Part shown: positions 11,201 through 22,265 of the stretch, piece by piece | How positions within the stretch are numbered: the first letter of the stretch is position 1 | How the letters are laid out: the number at the start of each line of letters is the position of its first letter | From: Astragalus membranaceus | Taxonomy: Eukaryota; Streptophyta; Magnoliopsida; Fabales; Fabaceae | Direction of reading: 5' to 3' | NCBI GenBank assembly: GCA_039519185.1 | Contig: CM076846.1 | Coordinates: 224,056,659-224,120,658, forward strand | DNA: 64,000 nt | Translations under genes and position numbers: made by a program | The notes under the pieces: generated by a model | The model's database searches: none | What the model was told of the DNA's origin: nothing | The model's input: only the letters and a program-made list of their open reading frames with translations

Positions 11201-12312
11201 TATGGCACACTACAACATTTTTGGTCTCTGGCAAGACATGTTTTTCCAACAGGTGAAAAATGTAGCCTAAGACATATTAGACAACATTCTAGAACTGTTG
11301 CCATAAAATAAGTGTTTTACTCAACATCTTTTTCGCAACACTGAGTAAATGTTCCATGAAAACTATATACCTACATTTTTAACTTGTAACTAAGTCAACT
11401 TATTTGCAACACTTAATAAATGTTCTCTTAATTTTAAATAGAGAGTTGAGAACTGTGTGAACTTTCTAATTTTTAAGATTAAATATAGGCGGTATTTTTT
11501 TCATTTTCTAAAAACTGGGCGCTAACTCTTCTCCTAATGACAATTTTGTTTTTCACAGCATACTTGTAAACTACTCGGTTTAGTTTTCTCTCATTGATCA
11601 CAGGTACGATTCAAAAACCCTATTCAAAGTTCACCGCGATCGTTTCGTTCACAACACACGTTCACCACGCTCAAAAACTTCTTTCGCTGCTTGATTGCTC
11701 GTTCACAACAATCATTCCCACAATCTTTGGTAAGAAGTGGAGCATCTCGTTTTCTGCTTCCTCTTTCTGGTATTACAATCTCCAATCTTAGAAGCAGTGT
11801 TTATTAAGGCATGCATATTTTATACCCCACTTAGATACATTAGATAAATCCGTATTTTAAAAAAATGTATAAGGATTTAATTCAACCCACATAAATCTGG
11901 TACGGTTTCAATAATAAAACAGAATTATATTAGCGAAACATAAATCTGTTCTTGTTGTGTTTTAATAACGGATTTATATAAGTTATTGGATAAATCCGTT
12001 TTGAATTATTTCGAAACGAAAATTATCTAATAATAAACACTCCATAGGATTTGTTAGTCTTAAATTGACATTTGTTGCATTGTCATTCTGTCTTTGCATT
12101 ATATTCTACCAATATTAACTTTAGGTGCAGAGACAATTTGCTTTGTTTGTGTTATTTTGAACATAGTCTGAATACTTCAAGAACATAGCCTCTTAACATT
12201 TTCACATAATCTGAATAATATAATTGTGGTGTAAGTGCACCTGCCAACAGTTGACACATATAATTGTGGTGTAGGTGCACTTGCCAACCAGGGGCGATTT
12301 TAGGGCCCAGCT

Positions 12313-12334
12313 AGCCCGGGCACGCGCCCGGGCT
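12313..12334. repeat. GC-rich hairpin near the hAT left end
   Basis: The inverted arms AGCCCGGGC and GCCCGGGCT are separated by four bases, 25 bp inside the terminus. It stands out in a very AT-rich neighbourhood. Confidence 0.8.
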
Positions 12335-13037
12335 CAACTTCTACTTTGTTTGTAAAGCCCCCAACCCAATAGCTGATTTTTAGTCATAACCAGGGGCAAA
12401 AATAGTAAAACAATGGGTGTGAAATAAAAAAAGAATGGTCCTGCCCAATGTAAAAAAAAGTAAAACCCAAAAACTAAATGAAACCCAAAAGCCCAATATA
12501 TATAAAAAACTAAATAAAATAAACAAAGCAATTAAGCAAACACAACACATTCCTCTCTTTTCTCACGACAAACAGAACCCCACCCCCCCCCCCCAATTTC
12601 CTCTCTTCTCTCACGACACTCTCCCTCTCCTTTTCTTCTTCTTTTCACTTCAAGTAGTACAATCCAAGCTTAAATCATTTACATTTGAGCTCTATTTTAA
12701 GGAAAACCAACTCATTCCTCTCTTTGGGTAGTATTTTGGAGTTAGGGTTTTTGCTCTAAAAAGAGGGAAAAGTACCCACACATTCAATGTTACTCTTTGA
12801 AGTTATTTGAGGTATATTCCTAATCCCTACTCTTTATTCCAAATAAATTATTGAGACATTAGTTTGTGTTAGAATTGTTGATTCTTTTTTAGTTTGTGTA
12901 AATTATTGCGTTGGACTCTTTGAAGTTATTGAGACATTAGTTTGTGTAGAATTGTTGATTCTTTTTTAGTTTCCTTATATGTTGATCATTATTTGTTTTT
13001 TACATAGTTTCTTTTTTTGGATCATAAAATTTGTTAG

Positions 13038-13729
13038 ATGAGGAGGTTTTTGGTACCTAGAAGTTCTATTGAGAATGCGAATGTTGTGCAACCGGAAGCC
13101 GAAGTAGAAGAAACGCCCCCTAATGCGGCCAATGAGTTTAATCCAAATGACATTGTGCGTGATCCAGGATGTAGGAAACAAATTGATGAGTATGCTCCGG
13201 AGATTCAAGACCAAGTGAGGAGGGCGTATATATTGAAGGGTCCAACGCAACCAAATTTGACAAATTTCCCTCGTACTCAATTTGGGAAGTATTCAAGAGC
13301 ATTTTGTAGTTCATGGTATAAGAGTTATACATGGATTGAATACAGTGAGTCCAAGGATGCAGCTTATTGTTTCTATTGCTTTCTCTTTAAGTCGCCCGGG
13401 AGGGCCGAGCACTTTGGGTATGAAGTCTTCAACAAAGACGGATTTAAAGATTGGAAGCATGCATCTAAAGGCTTTAAAGATCATATTGGTAGGGAATCAT
13501 ATTCTGTAACACCCCGGTGTCGACAGTATCCGTTGAAAGAGCTTTTTCAGCAATGAAGATTATCAAGTCTAAATTACGCAACAAGATCAACGATGAGTGG
13601 TTCAATGACTTGATGATATGTTACACCGAGCGGGAGATATTCAAGTCACTTCAAGATGTTGATATTATGCGAACATTCACCCGAAAGAAGTCTCGGAAAG
13701 GGCATTTACCTCCTAATTTTATTTAGCAC
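13038..13729 (+). pseudogene. Internally deleted hAT transposase
   Basis: The first part (13038 to about 13500) encodes an N-terminal MRRFLVPRSS block and a TTF/MYM-like zinc-finger region with FPRTQFGKYSRAFCSSWY, AYCFYCFLF and FKDWKHASKGF. This N-terminus is typical of plant proteins annotated as zinc finger MYM-type 1-like. Near 13505 it joins, in another frame, the C-terminal hAT dimerisation domain (VSVERAFSAMKIIKSKLRN through REIFKSL), ending with a stop at 13724-13726. The catalytic core between them is gone. It could not move itself but keeps both ends. Confidence 0.88.
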
Positions 13730-15778
13730 TCTATTGACAGGTTAGATTTCATCTCTCCTATTTAGCACACTTTATGATTATGTATATATTATGTCATATG
13801 TAAATTGGCGGAAAATTTTCTTGCCCAGGCTCTAGAAAAATCCTGGCTTCGCCACTGTTGCCAACAGTTGACTCATAATGTGACACATAGTCTGGTTTGG
13901 TCTTTTTAATTTTATTACCTAAATCATTTGTGCCATAGGTTTTATGAGTTTGAAGTAAACTACAAATAATATTGTGATATTTCTTAATGAAGTTTTTTTG
14001 GGATGTATATCTGTTGCTCTATGTTTATCACTATATATTAGTTTGCTAGTTTGGAATATAAGGCCAAGTTTGGAGTTCATTATCCTCTGACAAACCTTAG
14101 GTGAAGTGCATCGGGTCTTGCTTTTAATTTGCTAGTTTGGTATTTTAATTTAGTTTTAATACTATATCAAAATTTCAAAATAACTTTGGCTAGATAATTT
14201 TATCTTGATTTTTTATCATTGGTAACCTGAGTAGATAACTTGTAATATACATACCTAATTTTAGTTGGTTTATGGGATAATGATACGAAGAGGCTAATGC
14301 TATGTATCTGATAATTTTATCTTCAATGTTTTATTGTTCAGGAGGATATTGTGAAGCTAGATCCTTCTATTCTTGGGCACAACTTAGGACTCGGTAATAA
14401 GATTTTCCCATCAACAAGGTTCACTATAGTGGTAAGCAGTGAGAAGCATATGTTACTGTTAAGTTTTTTTTTTGTTTTTTGACATCATGTTACTGCTAAG
14501 TTTTAATAGTCCTTCTCTCAGCGGATACATTACCTTGTAACTAACTTGCACTAAGAAACGAAAAATACATGTTATGATTGATATAATCATAAGATCATCT
14601 TTCTATATGTATGACTCTGTTTTTGTTGTCCAATATAGGTGATAGAATTAATCTGAGCTAGTGGGACTTATTTCTTAGCTTTGTATAGGTTTCTCTTATT
14701 TATATTGAAATTTTTAGTTGAGTACCATGGGTTGTGGGATTTATCATTTTTACATCTCCCAAAATTTTTTGGTCTAATACATTTTCTTTTTATTTTTTTT
14801 ATGCAGCATGGCTTAATGTAGGAGATACAAATTGGAGTTGCAAGATGGCATATTTGAATCTTTATTTTCTGAGACTTATTGTGAATATTTTTCTAGGCTC
14901 ATATTTCATAATGTTAAATATAAGCAAACTATGCTTTTTCCTTTGTCTCCTGTATAGAGTGATGTTTTAGCTCCATGTTAAAACTTTTTGGAGATATTGT
15001 TGCATGAAATCTATTTTAGAAATTTGGAACACCTATGATGTGCACTTTATTCATTTACATATGCATGAGATATTTATTTTTAAATTTAATATTTAATTTT
15101 AATAAAATATGTAGGATCAGTTTAAAATTAAGAGTTGAATGAGTTACGTGGAATCAAATTATGACTATATTTACAATATAATTATGATTGTGAAATTAAA
15201 TTAAAATTAAGTGTACAATCACAAAATATTGTGTTTAGTACTCAAAAGAGAGTTTTGATTATATGTTAAAATTGTTTCTTATACAACAGTCCAAAGTTTT
15301 TGCCTTTATCTAAAAGGCAACATTTTTAAAATGTTGTCTTTTTATGATTAGGGAACAGGTATGCCTTGTACTTAAATGTATCAACATTCTCAAAATGTTG
15401 CGTCAGGATCGCGTGAGAAATGTTGCCTATTCATAGCCTATAAAATGTTGCCAGAAAGTACGAAAAAATGTTGCCATAGACAATAGGTAACACTGACTTA
15501 GTCTACACCTGGAAAATGTTGCCTATACCTTTAGACAACATTTTTTTGTAGTTTTGGCCACAATTTTTAACTATTGCCAAAGACCAAAAATGTTCTAGTG
15601 GTAGTACGTACATGTATTGTGCTCATGATATAAATCTAGGAGGAGCTAAGATAAGAATATTGAAATATAATAAAAGTACTCACAATAAGGAATCATCGAA
15701 AAACACACCAGTAGTACTACTAGTACTGGCATCAATATCTCCGGGTCCTCTTTCAGAGGTAGCTTGACATGTGCTCAT

Positions 15779-16600
15779 CGTCTTCGCCTAAGTATTAAAA
15801 GTGCTATCAAAATAATTTGTCAGTGAACATATATCAATGAATATTATAGTATATGCATGAAGAACTCAAATGGAAAATTGAAACTGAACATATATCAATG
15901 AATATTATACTATATGCATGAAGAACTCAAATGGAAAATTGAAAGCATTATGCACTTTCTGGTACCTCTCTTATCTACTCAACTCTTAGTCCAAAAGCAA
16001 CTCCTTTTTCTGTATATGTAGAAATTGAAGCGATCAGATCTATATAACAAGACACTAATATGCGGTGATTCAACAATAATATGCGGTGATTCAACAATTA
16101 TGATGATGTAATCAGACGAGAAAATAATTATGACAAAATAATGCTGTAATCTTTTTGGGTACAAATAATGCTCTAATCTGAAAAAGGCAAACACGGGAAA
16201 GGATAGAGCTGCACCGGGAGCATTGAAGGGGTTCCTAAAAACACTGGATATATGTCATTTTTAATCATAATAATATCTCCCTAAATGGGAAAGCAGTCAA
16301 TGGAAGAACTCAATGTGGAAAATCAGAGGACTTTGCGGCGAGAAGAAAACGTGGAAAATAATGGTGAGAATAAAATTAATGCGCCTATCATCAATCAGCC
16401 CGAAACATGCTGGGTGGATTAAAGGGAAAAACGTGTGAGACAATCTGGTGATGAAAAGAAATGAATGAATTAAACGAGTCAGATTTGGTAATCATGAATG
16501 AGGTTAATAATGATGGGAAGGGTGCTGGTCAACAACACGTGTAGAGTTTGCATTGTGATAAACATGTACAACAAACAACGTGGAAATAAAAGCTAGGGAT
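15779..16600. other. Intergenic region with small tandem duplications
   Basis: A ~64-bp tandem duplication carries the ATATATCAATGAATATTATA word and spans about 15826-15945. A 21-bp duplication (TATGCGGTGATTCAACAATA type) lies at 16059-16099. I see no coding sequence, and the first exons of the CesA pseudogene are not found here. Confidence 0.65.
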
Positions 16601-16985
16601 CGATCGATGCTACCATGCAATCAAATTAAAAACTCACGTGACCACCGTGAGAAATAATGTGGAACTTGCTTCTTGTGATAATAACACCCCCCACATGTTA
16701 GCAGGGAATGGATTTAATTAGTCCCCAGTTGAAAGGTAAATTTGATTTGACCCATTTAGTAGAAAAAATGTAGCAGAGAGAAGTGCATAGAATATTCTCT
16801 AGATATATGTCGAAACTCTCTCACTTGAAGTGTGTAGAATCTTCTCTAGATTGACGCAGAACTCTCCCTTGGAGCCTATAAATAGAGGAGAGCTAGTCAT
16901 TTGTAAACCAATCAAGTTAGCTAATATTTGTGTGTTTGGTATTTTTATTTATGAGAAAATGATTTTGATTGAATAAAATAGGTGA
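16600..16985 (+). mobile_element. Possible LTR of a gypsy element
   Basis: Repeated TTCTCTAGAT/TCTCTCACTTG-like words are followed by a TATA box (16877-16884) in CCTATAAATAGAGGAGAGC, then a TTTGTAAACCAATCAAG leader and a T/A-rich end. This looks like the U3-R part of a plant gypsy LTR. The Tat-type pol fragment begins about 400 bp downstream in the same orientation. No matching second LTR was recognised, so the call is tentative. Confidence 0.35.
16877..16884 (+). promoter_or_regulatory. TATA box of the putative LTR
   Basis: TATAAATA is embedded in CCTATAAATAGAGGAG, a strong plant core-promoter match, ahead of a purine-rich then T-rich leader. Confidence 0.45.
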
Positions 16986-17394
16986 AGCATAATAAGTTGA
17001 GAAACCGAAATAAAGGAGGTGTAATTAGCTGCAGGGGTACAGTATTATTAACAAAAGAGGGTGCAGAAACGAATCTGATGTCTTTCTGGGCTTTTAATAA
17101 CATGGCCTGCGAATGGGCCTATGTGCAGAGGGCTGCGTATTATCAAAAACAGGGGTGTAAAAATAAATCTGATGTTTAAATTTAAAAACAAAATAAATTG
17201 AAGAAAGGGAACGCGTATATAAGCTGGATTGGGAAAGTGGAACCCTAATTTTTCCTACTCTCTTTCTCAGTGCCGTTTCCACACTTTCTTTAGAGAGAGA
17301 GAGAGAAGAGCGAAAGAAGAGAAGTGAGAGTGAATGACGGAGGAAGGAGGGGTTTGGATCCTCTGCTGCCTCTGCACCGTGCAGCAGGCAGCAG

Positions 17395-17958
17395 AACCGT
17401 CAGAATATTCATTAACTTATCAGCCTTTAAAGGCCATTAAAGGACAAATTGTTGCTGATTTTATTGTCGATCACTCATTAGTTGAGGAAACATTAATTTT
17501 AGTGGATATTCGTCCTTGGAAGTTATATTTCGACGGTTCTAGTCATAAAAATAATGAAAATACTAACGAAATATAAGTTTAAAATTAAAGAACTTTGCTC
17601 CAATAATGAGGCTGAGTATGAAGCCTTAATAACAGGACTTGAGATCTTGTTAGACTTGGGGGCAAAGAATGTCGAAATCCAAGGCGATTCTGAACTAGTT
17701 GTGAAGTAATTAACAAAAGAATATAAATGTATTAAAGAAAATTTAATTACATATTTTGTTGCTGCCAATGCTTTGTTAAAACACTTCGACTATGGGAATA
17801 TAAAGCATGTGCCTCGAATTGATAATCAAGAGGCAAATGAGTTGGCACAAATTGCTTCAGGTTATAAGGTATCCAAAGAGAAACTCGAAGAGTTAATAGA
17901 AATTAAAGAGAAATTGATTTCGACAGACTCTTTAGAGAAATTGTCAACACAAAAACTT
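17395..17958 (+). pseudogene. Tat-lineage gypsy RNase H fragment
   Basis: It encodes YQPLKAIKGQIVADFIVDH, then LYFDGSSHKN, EAEYEALITGLEILLDLGA, IQGDSELVVK and PRIDNQEANELAQIAS. This is the duplicated (archaeal-type) RNase H of Tat/Ogre gypsy elements, with its acidic residues at YFDGS, AEYEA, QGDSE and RIDNQEAN. A frameshift near 17560 and a TAA in place of the expected Gln codon after LVVK (17707-17709) inactivate it. Its 5' side (reverse transcriptase, gag) is missing and the homology begins abruptly near 17395. Confidence 0.85.
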
Positions 17959-17979
17959 GGGGGGGGGGGGGGGGGGGGG
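17959..17979. repeat. Homopolymer run of about 21 G
   Basis: It lies in the linker between the RNase H and integrase parts of the Tat fragment. The length may be an assembly estimate. Confidence 0.9.
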
Positions 17980-18161
17980 CAGAAGAAGCATTATTACCTC
18001 CAGTTACTAAAAATAGTGATAGTGAAAATTTTAGTGAAAATTTTGAAGTTTTTGCTATTGACAATATGTTGAACGATGACTGGCGAAAGCAGATTGTCGA
18101 ATACTTGGAAAATCCAACATGAATAACTAATAGGAAAACCAAGTATAGAGCCTTAAGCTAT

Positions 18162-19347
18162 GTGATTATTGGAAATGAGTTGTTCAAAAAGACCCCTGAA
18201 GGAGTTTTACTCAAATGCCTTAGTGAAAGTGAGGCATACTTGGCAATATCTGATACTCATAGTGGAACTTGTGGGTCCCATCAAGCAAGTCACAAGATGA
18301 AATGGCTCTTATTTCGACAGGGTGTGTATTGGCCAACTATGCTGAAAAATTGCATAGAATTCGCCAAAGGTTGTCAAGAATGTCAAAAACATGCAGGAGC
18401 GCAACATGTACCTACGAGTGAGTTACACTCAATAATAAAACCATGGCCATTTAGAGGATGGGCCTTAGACATAATTGGTGAGATTAAACCAACGTCATCG
18501 AAAGGCCATCGTTTTATATTAGTTGGGATAGATTATTTTACCAAGTGGGTAGAAGCTATTCATTTGGCTAATGTTAATCAAGAAGCAGTGATCAATTTTA
18601 TTCAAAACCATATTTTATATAGGTTTGGAATTCCAGAAACCATTACCACAGACCAAGGTTCAGTGTTTATTGGTCAGAAAATGGTAGAATTTGCTGCTGA
18701 AAATGGTTACAAGTTGTTAGGTTCGACACCATACTATGCACAAGCCAATGGTCAAGTGGAAGCAGCCAATAAAATCATCATTAACTTGATAAAAAAGCAT
18801 ATTGGACAAAAACCAAGAAATTGGCACAAGACTCTTGAACAAGCTTTATGGACTTGTCGAAATTCTCCTAGAGAGTCAATTAGTACTACTCCTTTTAGGC
18901 TCGTTTTTGGGCATGAGGCTGTTTTGCCAATCGAAATTTGTCTACAATCAACCAGGATTCAAAGACAATTTGAAATTCCATCTGATGATTATTGGGAAAT
19001 GATGTTAGATGAATTGGTTGATCTAGACGAAGAAAGATTAACTGCCTTAGACGCGCTTACAAGGCAAAAAGAAAGAGTGGCTAAAGCCTACAATAAAAAG
19101 GTTAAGTCGAAATATTTCTCTTTAGAAGACTTAGTTTGGAAAGTCATTTTGCCTATGGACAAAAAAGATAGAGTTTTGGGCATTGGTCACCAAATTGGGA
19201 AGGACCATTTAAAATTTCACAAGTCTTTTCTAATGGCGCTTATGAAATAGAAGAAATAGGCGCAGAGGTCGAATTATGCGTATAAATGGCAAGTACTTAA
19301 AAAGGTATAAGCCAATGCTAGAACAAGTTAAAATAACGCAAGATTAA
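18162..19347 (+). pseudogene. Tat-lineage gypsy integrase
   Basis: Integrase inserts retroelement cDNA into chromosomes. The open frame 18162-19250 carries the zinc-binding HHCC region (SHQASHKMKWL...CQECQKHAGA) and then the DDE core: WALDIIGEI, TTDQGSVF and ANGQVEAANK. A conserved FRLVFGHEAVLPIE block follows. Near 19195 the frame shifts: WEGPFKISQVFSNGAYEIEE continues in another frame, and NGKYLKRYKPMLEQVKITQD reaches a stop at about 19345. The core is complete, but the polyprotein lacks gag, protease and reverse transcriptase. Confidence 0.9.
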
Positions 19348-20040
19348 AAAAAAGAGAGAGAAAAAGAAGAAAACCTTTGAGTTTTTCTTAAAGAGCAGTT
19401 AATGAGTAATCATGTAATGAGGAGTTTCAATGCAAACGTGACCCACTAAATCTGAGATAATGGCGCCATAAAGTACCTTTTTTGCTGAAACTGTATTTTC
19501 AATTCTGAAACGTGATGATGATGACGTTAAGTGATTTGACACAACTGTTTGGGAATGTTCTCAAATTCGTTGACTGCATTACACATCGTTGACTGCATTA
19601 CACAAATTCTCACGTTCTACTTCCAAGTTAAAGCGAAAAACGAGCCCAGAGAAGTATGATTGTGTACCACTTTTCTCTTTTTAATGCAATTTTACTTTGT
19701 TTATTTCCAATTCCTGCACTTTTTCTCTTCTTTGTTTTACGCAATTCTCTTCTTTTATGGAATAATTCATTAGTTTCGCAAGAAATATTGAATTTCTTTC
19801 TTTTCTTTAACTTAACCCGTAAGAAACCCGTGTTTTCTAAACAACTTTTATCCAAACTGTCTTGGGATTTACTAGTTGATCCTGCAAGTAAACCAAACTG
19901 GAAACTAGCGGTGTTTACCAAAATCCACGGTAAACAAACGTCTTTGGGGATGTAAGGTGAAGAAAGCATAGCCTCCTTAACTCTATTGGTGGTATATTCA
20001 CTATTCAGAAACGGATAGTGGATGGTGCAAGTAATAGATT
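19348..20040. other. Post-pol region of the Tat fragment, no gene seen
   Basis: It starts with an A/G-rich stretch (19345-19375), as expected downstream of a gypsy pol. A ~22-bp direct duplication (TCGTTGACTGCATTACACA) lies at 19567-19604. A matching 3' LTR could not be recognised. Confidence 0.5.
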
Positions 20041-20690
20041 TTTAGTTTGACTAGAAGCTTCTTTGCAACATGATTTGAATATTGTGCTTGGCCAAGAGGA
20101 GTTGATGTAGGACCAATGGCCTAGATCGAAGGGGCTTAGTGACGGAGACTGGAACACTCATTTCTATCATGTCAAAGCGCTTAATAGGAGGAGGAAAAAT
20201 CAAATCCTTGCTTTACGAGACTCTTCTGGTAGGAAGCGAGAAGAGGAAGATGAAGTGAGGAATATTGTCAATGATTTCTAGAGGGGGCCTTTTAGGGAGG
20301 AGAGTGTTTTTGGTCCTTGGTAAAACTCCTCCTTTTCCTTTGGTACCTAGATCGATGATGATAAAATTGAGCTCATGGAGGGTGTGACTGTATGGAGCTT
20401 AGGAGGTGCCTGGCCCTGATGGGTTCACTCCAGGTTTCTACCAGAAGGATTAGAGCATTGTTGGAAGCTCTGTTTTCAAATTGGTTAAAAAAGTTTGGGA
20501 TAGTCCTTCTGACATTAGAGATATTAACCAAACTGATATCTGTCTCATTCCTAAGGTGCATAAACCCGAATTCGTGAGCCAATTTCGGCCCATCTCTCTT
20601 TGGAATACTTTGTACAAAGTATTCCCTAATTTTAGAAATCATAGGCTCCTCTTCCTTCCTCCAAAAATCTTCCTAAAAATCATTCTACTT
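20041..20690 (+). pseudogene. LINE (L1-type) reverse transcriptase fragment
   Basis: Broken frames encode DGDWNTHFYHVKALNRRRKN (20143-20202), PGPDGFTPGFYQK (about 20408-20446) and DICLIPKVHKPEFVSQFRPISLWNTLYK (20538-20620). These are the linker and first motifs of plant LINE reverse transcriptase. Several stops and frameshifts are present. The match ends before the catalytic FADD block. Confidence 0.85.
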
Positions 20691-21060
20691 TCCAACATCC
20701 CCATGCATGCAACCCCTCATCCACCCCGTCCCCCTGATGACAGTGGTCAGGATCAAAGCTCGAAACAATGCCAACAGGTTCCTACGTTGGAGGAGACGGG
20801 TAATATCATGAACTCAACTATTTTAATGTCTAGTGATAAAGGTGATGCTGATATGGTGGTGGAGATGGAGACTACCGAGACTGTGGTGAATGGTTCTTTT
20901 GGAACTGAGAGGGTTCTTATGCACTTATTAGATTAGTTATCCATGAATCAAATCAATCCCAAGAGCTTACTTTGGAATTGTAGAGGTGTTGGGATCCCAG
21001 AGTTTTTCCGAAACGGTAAATATTATATGGATATTAATCAACCAGATGCCTGTTCTGAGA

Positions 21061-21293
21061 AGGGTCGTCTCTAACGGTGTGAAAGTTGGGCTATTACACA
21101 AGGTCTCAGCCCAATACTATTTTGTTGGCCTCCAAAAATAGTATATTCATTCAATAAAAGCCAAATTGTTCAAAAATAATTAGTATATTCGTTCAATAAA
21201 AATTAGTATTTTAGTGGTTCATTTGATAAAAATATAATTAAGACTCAATTTTTAAGATTAAAACAATGCCTTCAAATTGTTTGAGACGACCCT
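21061..21293. mobile_element. Small MITE with AGGGTCGTCTC ends
   Basis: The left end AGGGTCGTCTCTAA and the right end, reverse complement AGGGTCGTCTCAAA, are inverted repeats enclosing about 230 bp of AT-rich DNA. It interrupts LINE endonuclease sequence. No clear target duplication was found. Confidence 0.6.
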
Positions 21294-21314
21294 GGTTGTG
21301 ATTATGGAGTGGCT

Positions 21315-22005
21315 GGAGATTTTTGCACCCCATCCGTAAGCCCACATACACCCCATTTTACCCAATCTTCAAATTTTACCCTTGAATTTTAACACGTACC
21401 CCAATATTTTTGTTCTTTTCAGAATTACGGTTTTGACATAAATCCAGAATTTATTTTTTGACTTCCAGATTTGTGTCAAAACATAAATCCCGAATTATAA
21501 AAAAATACATACCGGATTTATGTCAAAAACATAAATTTGACATAAATCCGGAATGTCCAAAAAAAAATTTGTGAAGTCATTTAATAGCGCTTATTTGAGT
21601 AAGTGCTATTAAAGAGTCAAAGATAAATCCGGAGTAATGCAGTTGTGTGAGCAAGTGTTGTTGTTTATACTCTTTAATAGCGCTTACTTAAATAAGCGCT
21701 TACTTAAATAAGCGCTATTAAAAGTCTTCACAAATTATTTTTTTAACTTTCAGATTTACGTTTTTGACATAAATTCGGAATGTATTCTTTTAGTTCCGGA
21801 TTTATGTTTTTGGGACATAAATCCGTAAGCCAAATATTTATTCCGGATTTATGTCTAGTGCATATTTTCGGGAAGTCAAAGAAATACAGTTCCGGATTTA
21901 TGATTTAATACATAATTCCGGGAATAGTGTGAATTTTGAGGGGAAACTTGGGATTAAAGTAAAATTGGGGGTATATGGGCCTAAAAGGGAGGTAGAAAAA
22001 TTGCC
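21315..22005. mobile_element. Palindrome-array element FB1 (CCGGATTTATG words)
   Basis: The ends are inverted repeats: GGAGATTTTTGCACCCC on the left and, reverse-complemented, GGCAATTTTTCTACCTCC on the right, each followed about 20 bp later by CCCA(C/T)ATACnCCC. The interior is built from TTCCGGATTTATG words in both orientations plus an AGCGCTTA/TAAGCGCT palindrome. No coding capacity. No target duplication is clear at this copy. Confidence 0.7.
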
Positions 22006-22265
22006 AGACTGTGGAAGCGGAGAGGCTGAGAAGAAATTTTACTTTGTTGGGCTTTGATGAGTTTGTTTGCTCTAATGGTAAGAGCTTTTCTGGAGGGATT
22101 AGATATAGTAGCCTCGAGAAGTGATAGAGTTTAGAGCCGACCCAAGGCCCAAGCAACTAAAGTAAGGGAATTGGGCCTCAATTTTTTTTTAAAAAAAAAA
22201 GACTCAAAATTACTGTAATGTAATGTTTAAAAGAAATTTTGCCTGATATCACGAAAGTAGTTGCT

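Larger units (their letters stand above)
12289..13857 (+). mobile_element. hAT transposon (1569 bp) nested in the CACTA element
   Basis: A perfect 8-bp target duplication, TTGCCAAC, lies at 12281-12288 and 13858-13865. The left end begins CAGGGGCGATTTTAGG and the right end, reverse-complemented, begins CAGTGGCGAAGCCAGG; both are typical hAT ends. It encodes a deleted transposase in plus orientation. Confidence 0.93.
11208..15600. mobile_element. CACTA transposon (4.39 kb) in a CesA intron
   Basis: The left end reads CACTACAACATTTTTGGTCT. The right end, reverse-complemented, reads CACTAGAACATTTTTGGTCT, and the match continues through TGGCAA. Flanks are gca (11205-11207) and gta (15601-15603), a 3-bp target duplication with one mismatch. 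Subterminal AAAATGTTGCC words in both orientations crowd 15310-15560 and 11250-11410. No CACTA transposase is recognisable, so it is non-autonomous. It splits the intron between the DDSLL and ARQPLSRK exons and contains a complete hAT element. Palindromic AACGGATTTATA / GATAAATCCGTTT words at 11830-12010 look like a remnant of the palindrome-array family described elsewhere in the window. Confidence 0.88.
8239..15778 (-). pseudogene. Cellulose synthase catalytic subunit (CesA3-like) pseudogene
   Basis: CesA proteins make cellulose at the plasma membrane in rosette complexes. Pieces in coding order: 15778-about 15686 (ERGPGDIDAST..DDSLL), 11166-10894 (ARQPLSRKVSIPSS, first two membrane helices, SWILDQFPKWFPV), 10807-10468 (CYVSDDGAAMLTFEAL, first catalytic Asp pair), 10363-10226, 9983-9858 (YVSREKHLGYEHHKKAGAMN), 9758-9546 (NLDCDHYINNSKA, the DxD), 9309-9066 and 8771-8239. 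The last piece runs from ASTLMENDGVP directly into the final helices (GPLFGKLFFAFWVIIHLYPF) and a CGIYC ending. The N-terminal RING finger is missing. About 300 residues are deleted inside the last exon, taking the TED and QxxRW motifs. An in-frame TAG lies at 10798-10800, and a frameshift sits in a T-run near 8310. The C-terminal sequence matches CesA3/CesA1 better than the secondary-wall isoforms (from memory of the family). Confidence 0.9.
20691..22110 (+). pseudogene. LINE fragment: end of ORF1 and endonuclease start, interrupted
   Basis: A Pro-rich/acidic ORF1-like tail (20700-20936) is followed by MNQINPKSLLWNCRGVGIPE (20943-21002). This is the start of a plant LINE apurinic endonuclease (LLWNCRG.G signature). 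The frame breaks at 21061, where a small MITE begins, and again at 21315-22005, where a palindrome-array element sits. A GFDEFVCSNGKSFSGGI-like endonuclease block resumes at about 22040-22105. It is therefore a different LINE copy from the reverse transcriptase piece just upstream. Confidence 0.7.
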
